64,000 nt of DNA, taken from Struthio camelus. Its lineage: Eukaryota; Chordata; Aves; Struthioniformes; Struthionidae. Position numbers and translations under genes: made by a program. Shown here in pieces: positions 44,926-57,259 of this stretch (the stretch's first letter is position 1; every line of letters begins with the position of its first letter). Location: NCBI RefSeq assembly GCF_040807025.1, contig NC_090968.1, forward strand, positions 1,240,001 to 1,304,000, written 5' to 3'. The notes beneath the pieces were generated by a model, which was given only the letters and a program-made list of their open reading frames with translations, had not been told where the DNA came from and did no database searches.

Positions 44926-46894
44926 CCGAGACACCGATTACAGTTCTGGGAAAAGGCGCGCACATTATCAATTCCTGGTCATCAGGCAAAAAAAAAAAAA
45001 AAAAAAAAGGCAAACACCAGAAACAGTTCTTTCGGGCCGCAACGTCCTTTGGGCACTTCTAAAAGCTCCCACCTCCCCCGGCGGCAGCATCCTGCTGAAC
45101 AGAGCACCAGCCGCCAATGCCAGCTGCGCGTCCCCCCCCCCCGGCTTGCAACGCGTCCCGCCTGCGCGACCCGGGCGAGCGAACGCCCTGCGAAGCGGCG
45201 GGGCAAGGAGGACGCGGCTGCACGGACGCCGGCGAGGATGTCGCTGCGGGAAAACAAGTTAGATGGGGCTGACCGGCTGGCAAAGCCATCGGGCGGCCTC
45301 GGATTTCCCATCTAGATGTCGCCAGAGCTACCGGGACTGGATCCAACCGACCCAACACCTCCCTCGTCTCAACGGCCGGGTCCCGCCAAGGGCCCCGCGC
45401 CGCCTGGCTGCCGCTCCCTCCAGCAAAGCAGCCGCCAGAGCCCTACGGCGACCAGGACGCGGTCCCCCGGGGCGAAGGCGGCTGCCAACGGCCCAGCCCT
45501 TTGCAGGCGACGGAGGCCGCTACGGCCGGGTTCGCTCGCGGGGAGAGGGGCAGGAGGATCCCGGAGCTGTTCCCACAACTGCCGGCAGGAGAAACGCAGC
45601 AAGTTCGTTTACCAAAAAAAAAAAAAAAAAAAAAAAAAAAGCAGTCACTGAGGTAGGAATGAACTACAACTCCCTGAAAGGCAGCGAGAGCTACGGCTCC
45701 AAGAGGCTGGCCGGAGCCTAAATCGCCCCGCACGGCTCAGCTCTTCAGCAGCCGCAGCCTTCGGCAAGGCCCAGGACCGGCACCCAGCTGAAGGAGGGAG
45801 CACCGACCCCTTGGAAAGTCGGCCACAAGCCACAACACGACATGCAAACAGCACTGGTGCAGACGGCCGCGCTGGGACGGGAGGCACGCAGAGGCGGCGG
45901 CACGCTCAGCAGCGGCCCTGCCGAGCAGGGAAAGGGGCTGAGCCCCGAGACGCAGCAGCAATCGGTAATTCAAAACGGGGATGCCGGTGCCCAGCAGCCA
46001 GGCAGGTTCCCAGCTCGGCCTGCCTCGCCGCCGGGAAAAACCGCCAGGCATCTGATGCCCGAGGACAGCAAACCGTGGTGACTAAGAGAGGGGTTGCATG
46101 GCGGTGGGACAACTCAAGGTACAAACAAAAGCAATTCAGTCTCCAAAGATGGCCTAAGGCAGGCGACAGAAAGCAGCCGTCGCTGCCCGAGCAGGATTAA
46201 GAGCTTGGGAGAGACACCCTCGCCGAGGAGGGGCTGTCGGGTGCCTCAACACACAGCAGAGAGGGCAAGCGTTGCGGCGCAGCACTGCCCTCTCCAAAGG
46301 CAAACAGACCACTGCGCTCCTCAGCGAGGAGGAGTATGGTCTGCACCCAGTGACCCTGTACAGCAGGGGATGCTGCTGTAGCAAATCCTGATTGGTAGTG
46401 AAACAGCTCGGGACAAGCCACTGCAAAGGGTTGCTGTACGAGCCTGGCGAGGAAAGCGGGTGCTTCGCTGGGCTCTGTTCGGCTGGGGTCTTGCTCAGTC
46501 AGGATTTCACAGCCACGTTCAGGTATCCCCACGCTGCAGAGAAACGGCTCGGTGCTGCCAGCGCCCCACAGCCCAGCCCGTCCTCCTAAACGTCTCACTA
46601 AGCAAAGCTCCTGCTCCAAACAGGCCTTCGGGGGGACGGCAGGTCTGTCCCAGCGACGCACAGCTCTCAGTCCACCACACGCTGCGCTGGGGATCCCCTT
46701 TCCCACTGGGAGCAGCGCGGGAGTCCTGGAGCCTGACAAAAGAAACAGCAGCCGTCCCCACTGGGCTTTTCAGGGGACATGAGGGTCCCTGCCGCAAGGT
46801 TCAGTCCATCACACTCCGGACAGTCTGGGATGGGTGGGAGTTGGGATGCGGCTAGCAAAGACTAGCAATGGGCCATCCCGGGCAGGTTCCCAAG
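44926..46894 (-). other. LMAN2L: Inferred LMAN2L 3' UTR
   Basis: About 2 kb between the LMAN2L stop and its presumed poly(A) signal. It holds no conserved open frame. It contains long plus-strand A-runs at about 44989-45008 and 45614-45640, which read as U-runs in the LMAN2L transcript. The extent is inferred from the poly(A) signal. Confidence 0.55.
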
Positions 46895-49800
46895 TCAATA
46901 GAAGTGTTTCCGGCTCTGCTCCTGCCACTTGTTGTAGACAATGACTCCAATGACAATGGCAAAAACCACAGCGACAAGGGAGAAGAAGACGATTAAGAAG
47001 AGAGCCAGGCCGCTCATGGGTTCCAGCGGGGCCTCCACTACAGAACAGCAGGGCAGAAACAGCCTGTGAGCCCCCAAAGAGTCCAGCACAGAGCCGGGCC
47101 CAAAAGCCAGCTGAGATTCGCCTGCACTCGGTGGCTACTCATCCCGCACCAATGCACCGGTAACCCCCATGCACCCTGCCAGGCTCACGCCACGGCAGGG
47201 TTTGGCTTCTCAAAGCTACACGGGGCAACTCATCACATGGACTAGAGCTGTTGTGGGGCTGCAAGACCTCAGGCACATACGGGCTCTCAGATGCATCTCT
47301 GCAGCCTCCTGCATGGCACCCTGCCCGTGGCACCCTCCAAGCGCTCTGCGCTGCCCTCCACAAGGTCACCGAGGTTGGCGCGAGAGGCTGATGGTCCTGC
47401 AAGACCGCCTCGATGCTAGGAGACCAGCTTGCCCCAAACCTCCCATCACCAGGGAGGAGCATGGCAGCACAGCAACTGGGCAAGGACCTCTCGATTCCAG
47501 CTGGAGCTCGGCTGGTTTGCTGGAGAGGTCACGTTTCTGCTCCACGAACACCTCAGGTCTACAACTCTGGAGGTCCCCCCATCCCTACAACCAGGCCAGG
47601 GGGACCTCAATCTCCCCCTGCTCTAGGCCAGTAGCTCCTACTCACTTCCCGGCAGCTTCAGGTTGTCCACAACAGGCAGGAACACCTCTCTGTCCCGCTT
47701 CTCCTCCTCCGGCGTCCGCTCTACCGTCAATTGGTAAAGCTTCAGCGAAATGATGTCATGGTTGTCTGGAGGCAGAGCAGAAACAGGTCTTGAGAGGTCT
47801 CCCACAATCACGGCTCTGGCCAGGGCAGTCACTGACAGCACCGCGGGGTGTTATGGTTTGGGCAACAGCCCCAAGGTGCTGACTATCTCCTCTACAAGGC
47901 GGGGGTAACTCACCTCCTGAGGGCAGGGTTCGTGCTGGGCCGCGAGCTGTGCCCAGCACAGGGCCCTCTTCCAACAGGAACCTTCAAGCTACTTAAACTG
48001 AGAAACAACAGCCCAGACCAGGAGATCATCTGACTTGAAACCGCTCGGCCACCCAAAGGGAATATGTTAGAATCAACCTCACATGACCCTATTTCCTTTT
48101 GCTTGCGATCGCAGAGTTATTAGTGGGACAACGTAAGTGCTCCAACGCCAGCCTGCCAGCTCCCAAGGCATTAGGCAGAGATCTGAGAAAGAAAAGGAAC
48201 TTTTGTTGGAGCCAACAATGGGCCCAGACACTGGCGATCAATGTGCTTTTGTAGAGGCATAATTCAAATCAGGCTTAAAACCTGCTGAAAGAGACACAGT
48301 AGGGTAATTTCAGGCCTCATAGCACCGCAAGCAGCACTGGGGGGAAAGTATTAAACCAGGCAAGGCAGGGTGCTTTAGCTCTCTGTAAAATCTGATTTCT
48401 ATCAGCCCACATTGCACCACTGTTTCCAAACACACCTGGCTGGTCCCCTCCGTGACAACAGATGGGATGATAGCTCTCGGGTTATGAAATTCAAAGCACT
48501 ATGCAAAATAACACTCCAGGCATGTCCCAGAGTCACAGGCAGACAGCAGGGCAAGCATCTTGGTGTTTTAACACTCCAGGTGTTTGCAGTGACTGTAGCA
48601 TTTCCAACACCACCTTCAGGGCTAACTCAGGCACTATGGGTCCCACAGCAAGAGTAGTGGAGGAGCTGTTCAATGCTCAAACCTGTTCTTACTCCTCCCA
48701 AAGCACCTGTTTACAGTCGCCGGTGGAGACAGACCCACTTCTCTGTCCTGGCATTAAGAGAGGCCGGCGAAGGCTGGCCCGTGTGCCCGCAGCCTGCCAG
48801 AGGTTACAGCAGGCCTAAGCCAGGCGCAAAGGGAGCTCCAAGCAAAGCAGGAAGCGCTGCCTAGACAAAGCGCTCAGAGGAACACCACACCCCGACGGGG
48901 ATTTTGGCTCCTAGAGTTGCTGCAAGACAAAAGAACGAGGCTCCTGCTCGCAGATTAGGGGTGCCAAAGCATGAAAAAGTCCTCAAGCACTTCTGCGAAT
49001 CCCCACCACGTACCAAGCAGCACCTTTAGATACCCAAAAGTGAGTAAGAGCTGCCAGAGCCACTTGGGAAAACAGGGCTTAGGCCCCCCCCAGCAGTACC
49101 TGACAGGTCTCCAGTGACAGAAGAGGTCCCAAAGTAGTACCCACGGGGCAAGTGCACTCCTGGCACGTCGATGCAGTCTCGCCACTCATGCTTACCGTCA
49201 ATGTCAATCATCACCTGAAACACAAGAGACTCCCTTAGCCCGGAGGCGATCGGCTGGGCCCCGCTGCCCGCTCTGCCCCAAGGCAGGGTGCTCCAGCAGG
49301 CAGCGCTCACCGTCAGTCTCCTCTTCACGTAGCGGATCACCAGGAAGGTGTCGTGGTTGAGGTTGCGCACCATCGCCGTGCAGCCCCCGAGCTCTGTAGG
49401 TCTCCCATCCCGGTCATGGTCGTACGTGAGAGAGCCGTTGTTCACCATGGCCGAGATGTAGGGGAACACACGCTGCGAGGGAACAAGGTCACAGATGAGT
49501 TTCTCTTCTCACCCGGCCAGCCATCGGGCAGCTCTATCCACTGCAGAGCTGCCTGCTCTGCACACATGGTCCAAAAGCTGCTTCGCCTAATGCAGACAGA
49601 TTTGGGCAAACATCACAGCACATCTCAGGGTCTGACATGCAGATGAGAGCCACGACCCAACAGTCCCCCCAAACTGCTTCACTCCCCAGCCCACGCCTCC
49701 CTCAACTAGTCGCAGCAGAAGACAGCAAGATCCCTCTCCATTCCCCAGCCTTTCTCCAGGTCGGCCTCAGTTCCCAAAGGTCCACGATGGAAGAGAAACT

Positions 49801-52800
49801 GTTTCCATGCACTTTGCCATCATCAAAAGTCACAGTATGCTTGCTGGGGGCTGAGGCAACAGGGCTGATCTGGGCCTGTCTCCCAGGCTGGCGGTAGCTG
49901 AACTCCCTGGTCACATAAAGATTTCCGGAGCTCTGATGAAGGAATTACCTTCCTGTGTTCATCCACACAGCAGGAGTTATACAGACAGGGAGACAAGGTG
50001 AAACTAAATGGCTTGGAAAAGGGTAGGACAGCAAGAGCAAGTACCTGATTTCCTGGGCTGTACCTCCTCTTCTGAGCCTGAGAGTCCAGGATTATCGCAA
50101 AGCAAGAAAGAGCACAGAAGCAAGACAGTCACAGACCAGAGTTTAGTATTAACCTGCACCCTGGAAAGTTCCTCCCAAGACAGCTCACTGCACTATCTGC
50201 TTAGCAGAGGCTGAAGTAGAGATGGATTTGGCACCTGACTCCCAAACCTCAGGCTACACGGCCAGGAAACACCATCGACGGAAGAAAGCCACATCAAGCG
50301 TTGCAACATACTGCACTTACCACCACCACGCAGCGCAGCAGCTCGCTCGTGCAAAGCCAGTGCCCCGAGCACATGCTGTGATATGGGGACCTGTCAGCCA
50401 CCACTGATGGTTCCCCAGCAGGCCCCTGCTCCCAAGGGTCCCACTGCTAATCTGCCCCTCATCCCTCAAGAATAAAATGCTTTTTTCCTCCCCTCCACCC
50501 TCCTTTAAAAGGAGGGGGAAAGCAGCTGTGATCCCACACACCATTAGAGCAACTGGCTGGTCAGCATTTCTCCATCTCCTTCCCTTCGTGTTGTTTGTTT
50601 CTGGTCACAGAGAGCAGCCCCCTCCACTCGCAGACCCCCAGACTCTGCTGTGCTGGGAGACTGGACACACGCGTTCTGCAGACTATTTCTTCTTTTAAAC
50701 ACAACCTGCTGCACGTCCCTTTACCTCAGAGAAGAACAGCCGCTGCCCTGCAAATCAACAGGACGGCCTCTCCTATCCAGCATTACACTAATCCCTGAGG
50801 GCTGTCACTAATGCTGTGCCAGACAGCTCGGAAAGACCTTACCCAAGCCTTTCAAGCACAAAGTCCATCCCTGTGCCAGAGCAGGCTGCTATTAATGTTT
50901 GAACAAAAGCTGGTAGTTACTCAACATTTGTTTAGCAGCTCCAAGGTCAGGGCACATCCGAACTGAGCCCTTCGGCTCTCTCGCCCTGCGACCAAGCTGA
51001 AGAATAAATGAGCTCTTGTAGGGTGGGGGTTTAACATCAAACTAACTAGGTCTCAGAAAAAAAAAATAGCGTCGATTTCCTAAGAGAAGCTGGAAGTATG
51101 AAAACGTCCAGCTTTGTTTCAAGTGTGACAAAACGGATCCCAAGAGCAGCGAGGGTGAGGCCTAGTTTTAATTGCCTCTGCAATCCTTTCTCCACAGAAA
51201 CAAACGCCAACAAACCCCAAACAAACAGCCGATTCATCGGGAACCCAAAGGTCTTTCAGGCGGGTGTTTCTCAAAGACACGTGCACGTTTTGCTCGTAAC
51301 CTTCCACGGTTCAGTGTCCCAAGACCTTTAAAAAAAATCCTGCAGAGTGCAGTCACACTGCTTCCCTTAGAGCAGGAAAATCATCCCGGGGACTAGCCGC
51401 CATAAAATTGTTTCACCACGCAGGAAGGCCTGGGCAGGAGGTATCACAGACTGGCAGCTCAGATACTGCTCTGCCCAAAGTCTACAAAGACTTCGCTTTT
51501 GTACGGCTTCACCTCAGCTGCTACTTGCTGACAGCCTTCAGAAAGTGCCAAGAGCTTGCAGAAAGGGCCTGCAGGGGGTGGCACAGGGGTGGCATGAACA
51601 GTTAATTTTTTTCTTACCTTCAAAGCCTTTCCGCTGCATAAAGCTGACAACAAATCTAATCTGCAGCCCTTCACAGGTCTGAAGGGTTATAGCCTCACTA
51701 GGAATTAGGAGGAGGTAATAAAAACCAACTACACAGAGCACAGCAGGGAAAGACACTGGAAAGGAAGCAGAGCAGCTTCTGCCAGTACCCAGCTGATCTC
51801 CAGTGTTTAAGAGGCCCCAAAAATCTCTGCTCTACTGACACCCCACCACACAGTCACGCTAGGTGCAAGGCAAGCAACAACCTGGGGGCTGAGCCAGCTC
51901 TGTCCTTGGCCGCCCATGCCACACTCAACAGGCAGCTGGCGAGCAGCACAGTCCCAGTTAGCCTTTCTAGCTCACCTCCTGCTGCTTCTCCTCGTTTGGG
52001 TAGGTGTCCACAAACACTCCCAGGCCCAGGAAGTTGTCCTTGCTTCCAAAGACAGGTCCTAGAAGGAAAGACAGGTTATGAGTAACAGCAGCAAAGCTAG
52101 GAAGGGTTTGCTTGTCTGTCCCTTCATGCTGTTCTCCACATCAGATAACAAGGCAGGTGCTTTCCAGACTGCACGGGGAGGGATTTACCCTCAGGTCACG
52201 TTACTCTGCAGAAAACCCATATGCAAGTCTTATTTTAAAAATCTTTCTATTTATCTTTGTATGGGGGATCACCAGGGAGGGCTCTTTCCTCCCCAGCCTT
52301 CACCCGCTTCTGTAAGATGGAGCCACATCGTACCACAGAACAAGGCTTCAAACGCCAGAGAGCAGAGCCAGGCGCTACAGAGCTCCATGCAGCCTTGAAC
52401 CGTTAAGAAAGGACACAGACCCCCTGTGCTACAGGAAAGCCAGAAGGGTCCTACCCTTTGCTGGACCAGAATTCAGCTTCCTACCCAATCTGGTGTTCAA
52501 AGAGCTGACTCCCAGAGCAGGAGGCCCCACAGCTCCCATTACACTGCTCTGCGTCTCATAGTGAGATCACAGCAAAACAATCCCAAAGCTGGCAACTGCC
52601 GAGCTGATGACTCCAGTCTCCCAGGACCCTGTAAATCTCCAGTCCGGAGACCTGAGGTTCAGAGGCAGCATCAGGCGCAGCCACGGCTACCGGCAGTGTT
52701 TTTACCTGGTTGCATGCGGTCTTTGGTGTACCAGATGGCAAAGCCATCTCCGTTCAGGTTTTTCTTGCCTTGCCCGTGGATTTTAAAATGGACTTGCATC

Positions 52801-55614
52801 TCCCAGTCGCGGAGGTAACACGGCTGCAAGAGAAGGAATGAGCCTGTGAAATTAGGGTGCCCCGAGTGCCAAGGGACCCTCAGGAACCCGCTGCTCTTGC
52901 AGCTGAGGGTCAGGCTCTGGCGGGGACGGATGGCTGCAGCTGGCTGCACTATCCCCTGCCCACCACGACAAAAGGCAGCGGCTGCCTGCAGCTCTACGCG
53001 GCTTCAGATCAGAGAGTTAATGCTCCCCATTTCCCTTGCCAACAGACCACTGTTGTCCTGTATTTGGGATGTGAGCAAGAATAATTAATCCCCAAAGGCG
53101 TCATTAAGCCGAGGGAATTGGTTGTTACCCAGGGCTATAAAAAGCCAAGAAACCAATTCTTATCTCATACTATTCTGAAACAGCAGCAACTCCAGCAAAA
53201 TCAATACCTCACACCAGGGAAAAGGAGGCTAGAATGAGCCTAAGGAGCAGCTTCAATTTTGTAATTGCAGATGAGCCAATTATTTTCTGAGCTACAAACG
53301 AATCGCCTACGCTAACAGGCACAAAACATGAGGAGTTCATAACAGATTCACTCACACGACGTTACAAAGCCGGTTGCTAGCTTCGTTCTGAAACTCGTAT
53401 AAGCCACAACATTTCATGGGAGCCATAAACCCAAGTGAAAAACCTCCCGCAATATTTTATAACAATAAAAGTTGAGCATCCCAGACTACGTCTGGTCTTG
53501 TGAAACGTTTTCCAAACCACTCCAGAATGTCTAAGCGATCTCACGTGTGCCATCTGAAAGCACTTCGCTGCTATTGAATTTATATAGGGAAGGACAGAGC
53601 GATGCCCAAGCCGGGAGACACCACTCAACGTCGGACCGCCCTCAGACACAGCCTCAACAAGCCAGCCCGTTCCCATAGGTTCACGGCAGAAGTCAGAGCA
53701 AACTCCTGACGACTCGGAGGGCATTCAGGCTAGAGATGGGCTCTTAACGGACACGTTTCCGTATACCCCAGTAGTGCTATGACACCGACACAAATAGGGA
53801 GGCAGAACCAGCCACGCAAGGTGGGGTAAGCCTGCACTTACCGCCAGACGCCAGGGCGCAAAAAAGCACCGGTCTAAAGCCCAAAGTAAACACCAACCCA
53901 AACTATCAAGTTGTTAGACAGACCCTTGCTATCCGTCAGCCACAGGGAGGCAGCTCAAGGCCTCAGCGAAGCACACAACGGCAGCTACAAGAGCAGACAT
54001 TAACAGCGAGGTTACAAGCCCTTGAGGCAAGGGAAGCGCAAGAAAGTCATGATCTCACATGTCTTTCTCCGTTGCTAAATAAGAGCTGATTGTGGACAGG
54101 GCTGGGAGACAAGAGCGAAGTCCCAGCGGCCGGGGTTTGCGACCACGGCTTAGCAATCACACCCAGGGCTGGAATCCATCACGCACACTTGTGAGCTACG
54201 TGCAGAGCCCCTGCTACGGGAGCGCAGGCCCAACGAGATGACCTTGTCCTTCTGCCCTCTGAGCTGCAATCCTTTGCGTGCCCAGGCCACAAGGGTCACT
54301 TGGCCACTCTGCAGCCAAAGCAAGCAGCTTCCCGGGCTGGGAGAGCCAGGCCACTGCACAAGGATCCCTGCTGGCACCTACATGGCCAAACATGCGGCTT
54401 CGCCAGAGCCTGCCCGCCATGGCAAGGTGCCTCCATTACTGGCATTGCTTCAAATCCCAGAGCGCAGCAAAGCAGGCAGTCGGAGTGCTCCAGCCACAGC
54501 CGTCGGAGAGAGGCACCCCCAAATTCATGTGCAGGGGGAACAGCCCATGATACGCTCCCCTCTCCACTGCAGCCCCTCAGCCGAGTCACCCCGGCTGGGA
54601 CGAGGGGCTCAGCCCTTGCCAGAGGCAGGAGTCGCCGAGCCAAAGGCTGGAGACTGAGCTGAGGAACTACTGGCACCCCCCAGGCCCCTACGCTTCCCCA
54701 GCCCCCTACATCTCAGGGCAGATCCCATGACCCCCCAACCCCCCACAGCCCAGTCCAACTCCCCTCAGCACCTCAGACCCCCACATCGCCCTGGCCCAAA
54801 CACCCAGCTATCCCGTGCCCCCGCAGCCCCCCAAGCCACCCCACCCCGTATCTCCCTCCCCACAAATCTCCTGGCTCCAGACCCCTACTCCCCCTCACTG
54901 CTCCAGCACTGTGCAGACCCTCCCTCCAGCCCCCCTCACTCCCCCCAGCCCAAACCCTCTTCCCCATACCCCTCAGATCCCCTCCCTATAGCCCCCAGAC
55001 AGACCAGCCCCCCCACACCCCCCACCAGCCCAGCCTCCCCACTCTCCTAGCCCGGTCCCCCTGGACCCCCCACCCCCGGGCCCCCCTCCTCCATCCCATT
55101 CCCCTCCATATCCCCCCCAGCTCCCCCCCACCACCTTCCCCCCCCAATGTCCCAGACCCTCCCCAACTCCCCCCTTCCTCCACTCCCCCCCCACCCCAGT
55201 CTCCCTGCCCAGGCCCCCCACCCGCAGGCCCCCGCGGCCCGGCCCCGCTCCCCCTCGCCCCCCGCCGGTACCGGCGCTCACCACGCGGTTCCAGACGGCG
55301 CCCCGCTTGCTCTGCACGTCGGGGGTGAGGCGGATGTACTGGGTCGTGACCATGGCGTTGCCCAGCAGGTCCCAGAGCCCCGAGCTGGCCGAGCCCACGC
55401 CTGCCGGCCCACGCACACGGTCAGCACCGGCCGCCCCGCCGCCGCCGCCGCCGCTACCGGCGCCCCGCTCACCCTGGTACGGCTTGGACAGCGAGTGCTC
55501 CCGCTTGAGGTGCTCCTCCGTCTGCTCGGCCCGCGGCCCGCCCAGCCGCAGCGCCAACACCAGCAGCGCCAGCCCTGCCCGCCGCCGGCCCGCCGCCGCC
55601 ATCGCCGCCGCCAT
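46895..55614 (-). CDS. LMAN2L: LMAN2L (VIPL), lectin mannose-binding 2-like ER lectin
   Basis: Type I membrane L-type lectin of the early secretory pathway that binds high-mannose glycoproteins and helps their ER export. Eight coding exons on the minus strand, all GT-AG and in phase: 55473-55614, 55282-55400, 52706-52823, 51976-52058, 49311-49472, 49100-49214, 47646-47765 and 46895-47037. They total 333 residues; human LMAN2L has 348. A hydrophobic signal peptide (LALLVLALRLGG) opens the protein, from the ATG at 55612-55614; a second in-frame ATG lies four codons on. Lectin-fold landmarks are KREHSLSKPYQG, GDGFAIWYTKDRM, FVDTYPNEE, YDHDRDGRPTELGGC and HEWRDC. One transmembrane helix (LALFLIVFFSLVAVVFAIVI) precedes the short tail NKWQEQSRKHFY, the human tail with one change, which fits VIPL better than VIP36/LMAN2. 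The introns contain no other gene; intron 2 (52824-55281) has a C-rich stretch near exon 2. Confidence 0.96.
54690..55260. repeat. C-rich low-complexity tract in LMAN2L intron 2
   Basis: About 570 bp made mostly of CCCCA, CCCT and CCCC runs with irregular spacing, ending about 20 bp from exon 2. The LMAN2L transcript is G-rich here. No regular unit could be defined. Confidence 0.8.
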
Positions 55615-55960
55615 CTTCCCTCCGGTGCCCGCGCCGCGCGCCGCGCGCCCCGCCCCTCCCGCGCCGCTATTGGCTGCTCCGCCCCCCCCGCGCCGCCATT
55701 GGCTGCCCTACCCCCCGCCGCTCGCCGGTTGGCAGCGCCGCGCATCAGTCCGGGAGCGGGCGCGCGGGGGGTGACGGGGGATGTAGTGCGGCCAGCGGTG
55801 GGGGGGAGGGCGCGCGCGCGGAACCCGCCTGCCCGGGAGGGGGCCGGCGGCGGCGCTCAGGATGGGTCCGTGCTGCCGCGGGGTCTCCCGGCCCCTAGGC
55901 CGGGCCTGCCCCCTTCTGAGCCCTAGTTCCCCTTCCCGTGGCTCCTGCCCTCCCTAGTCC
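55615..55960 (-). promoter_or_regulatory. LMAN2L: LMAN2L CpG-rich promoter with two CCAAT boxes
   Basis: GC-rich sequence upstream of the LMAN2L ATG. ATTGG on the plus strand at 55669-55673 and 55698-55702 gives two forward CCAAT boxes for LMAN2L, about 55 and 85 bp upstream of the start codon. Between and around them are C-runs and CCGCCC/CCCGCCCC GC-box-like sequences. No TATA box. The spacing suits an NF-Y/Sp1-type housekeeping promoter. Confidence 0.7.
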
Positions 55961-55974
55961 AACCTGCCCCCCCC

Positions 55975-56490
55975 AAAACAGGCTCTGCTTCCCCCGGTCC
56001 TAGTGCCCCCTCTCCTCCGCCACCTGCCTCCCCAAACAGGCTCCCCCAGGTCCTAGTGCCTCCCTTCTGCAAACCCTAGGTCTTAGTGCCCCCCCCATCT
56101 GCCTCTTACGCCCCCCAAAACAGGCTCTGCACCCCCAGGTCCTAGTGCCCCCCCCCGCAACCTGCCTCCCCAAACAGGCTCTGCTCCCCCAGGTCCTAGT
56201 GCCCCCCCCCCGCAACCTGCCTCCCCAAACAGGCTCTGCTCCCCCAGGTCCTAGTGCCCCCCCCCGCAACCTGCCTCCCCAAAACAGGCTCTGCTCCCCC
56301 AGGTCCTAGTGCCCCCCCCCGCAACCTGCCTCCCCAAAACAGGCTCTGCTCCCCCAGGTCCTAGTGCCCCCCCCCGCAACCTGCCTCCCCAAACAGGCTC
56401 TGCTCCCCCAGGTCCTAGTGCCCCCCAACCTGCCTCCTGCCCCCTCTCAAACCGACTCTGCACCCCCAGGTCCTAGTGCCCTGCCTCCTG
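55975..56490. repeat. 55-bp C-rich minisatellite between LMAN2L and CNNM4
   Basis: About eight to nine tandem units of about 55 bp containing CAGGCTCTGCTCCCCCAGG followed by TCCTAGTGCC, a long C-run and CAACCTGCCTCCCCAAA. CAGGCT at 56175, 56230, 56285, 56340 and 56394 gives the period; units at both ends are degraded. Confidence 0.93.
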
Positions 56491-57079
56491 CTCCCTTGCC
56501 CCAGTCCTACTGTCCTCCCCCCCCGTCCTACCTGCCCCGGGTGCTGCCCCCGGGGTGCAGGGGCCCTGGCAGGCCGCGGCAGTGCCGGAGCCGCTCCCCG
56601 GGGCGCTGCCCTGCCCCTCCCGGCGCCGCACGCTGCTGGGGCGACCTTCACCCCGCGGGGACGGGGCCTGGGACGGGCCACCCCCGCCCGGGGACTGGGC
56701 CAGACCGGCTGCGCCCCGCGGGCTGGGACTCCCGGCACGGCGGGGTGACACCGCCGAGTGCCACCCCCTTTCCCTAAGGGACACTGCCAAGTGTCGCCAC
56801 CTCCACATGACCCCCATCCCACCAGGGACCACCCAAGTGCCACCCCCCCCACCCAAGGGACACCCCATGGGACCCCCCCCACACACACCCGGGGGCCACC
56901 CCCTTTCCCTAGCAGCTACCCCCAAGTGTCACTTCCCCACCTGCCACTCCTTCGCCACCCTCGTGTGCCACCCCCCCACCCAAGGGACACCCCGTGTGAC
57001 CCCCCCCAACTTAGGAGACACCAACGTGCCACCCGCCTCCCCTCTCCGTGCGCGCCCTCCCCCACCACCCCAGGCGCGG

Positions 57080-57259
57080 CCCCTTTAAGGCGGGGGAGGG
57101 GGCGTGGCCCCGCCCAGCCGGAGGAGGGGGCGCGGCGCGGTGGGTGACGCGCGGCGGGGGGGGCGTGGCGCGGCGGCCGGGGGGGGCGTGGCGCGGCGGG
57201 TGACGCGGCCCGCGAGCGCGGCGGGCGGCTAGTGCGCGCGGCGCCCGCCAGACGCTAAC
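57080..57259 (+). promoter_or_regulatory. CNNM4: CNNM4 CpG-rich proximal promoter or 5' UTR with three GGGCGTGGC boxes
   Basis: Very CpG-rich sequence ends at the CNNM4 ATG. GGGCGTGGC, an Sp/KLF-type GC box, occurs three times, at about 57100-57108, 57161-57169 and 57184-57192. A CCTTTAAGG element sits at 57082-57090. The start codon context is GCTAACATGGCG. The transcription start cannot be fixed. Confidence 0.6.

Noticed and set aside
44989-45640. Long A-runs suggesting a processed pseudogene or retrocopy
   Set aside because: No upstream coding similarity or target-site duplication was found; they fall within the inferred LMAN2L 3' UTR.
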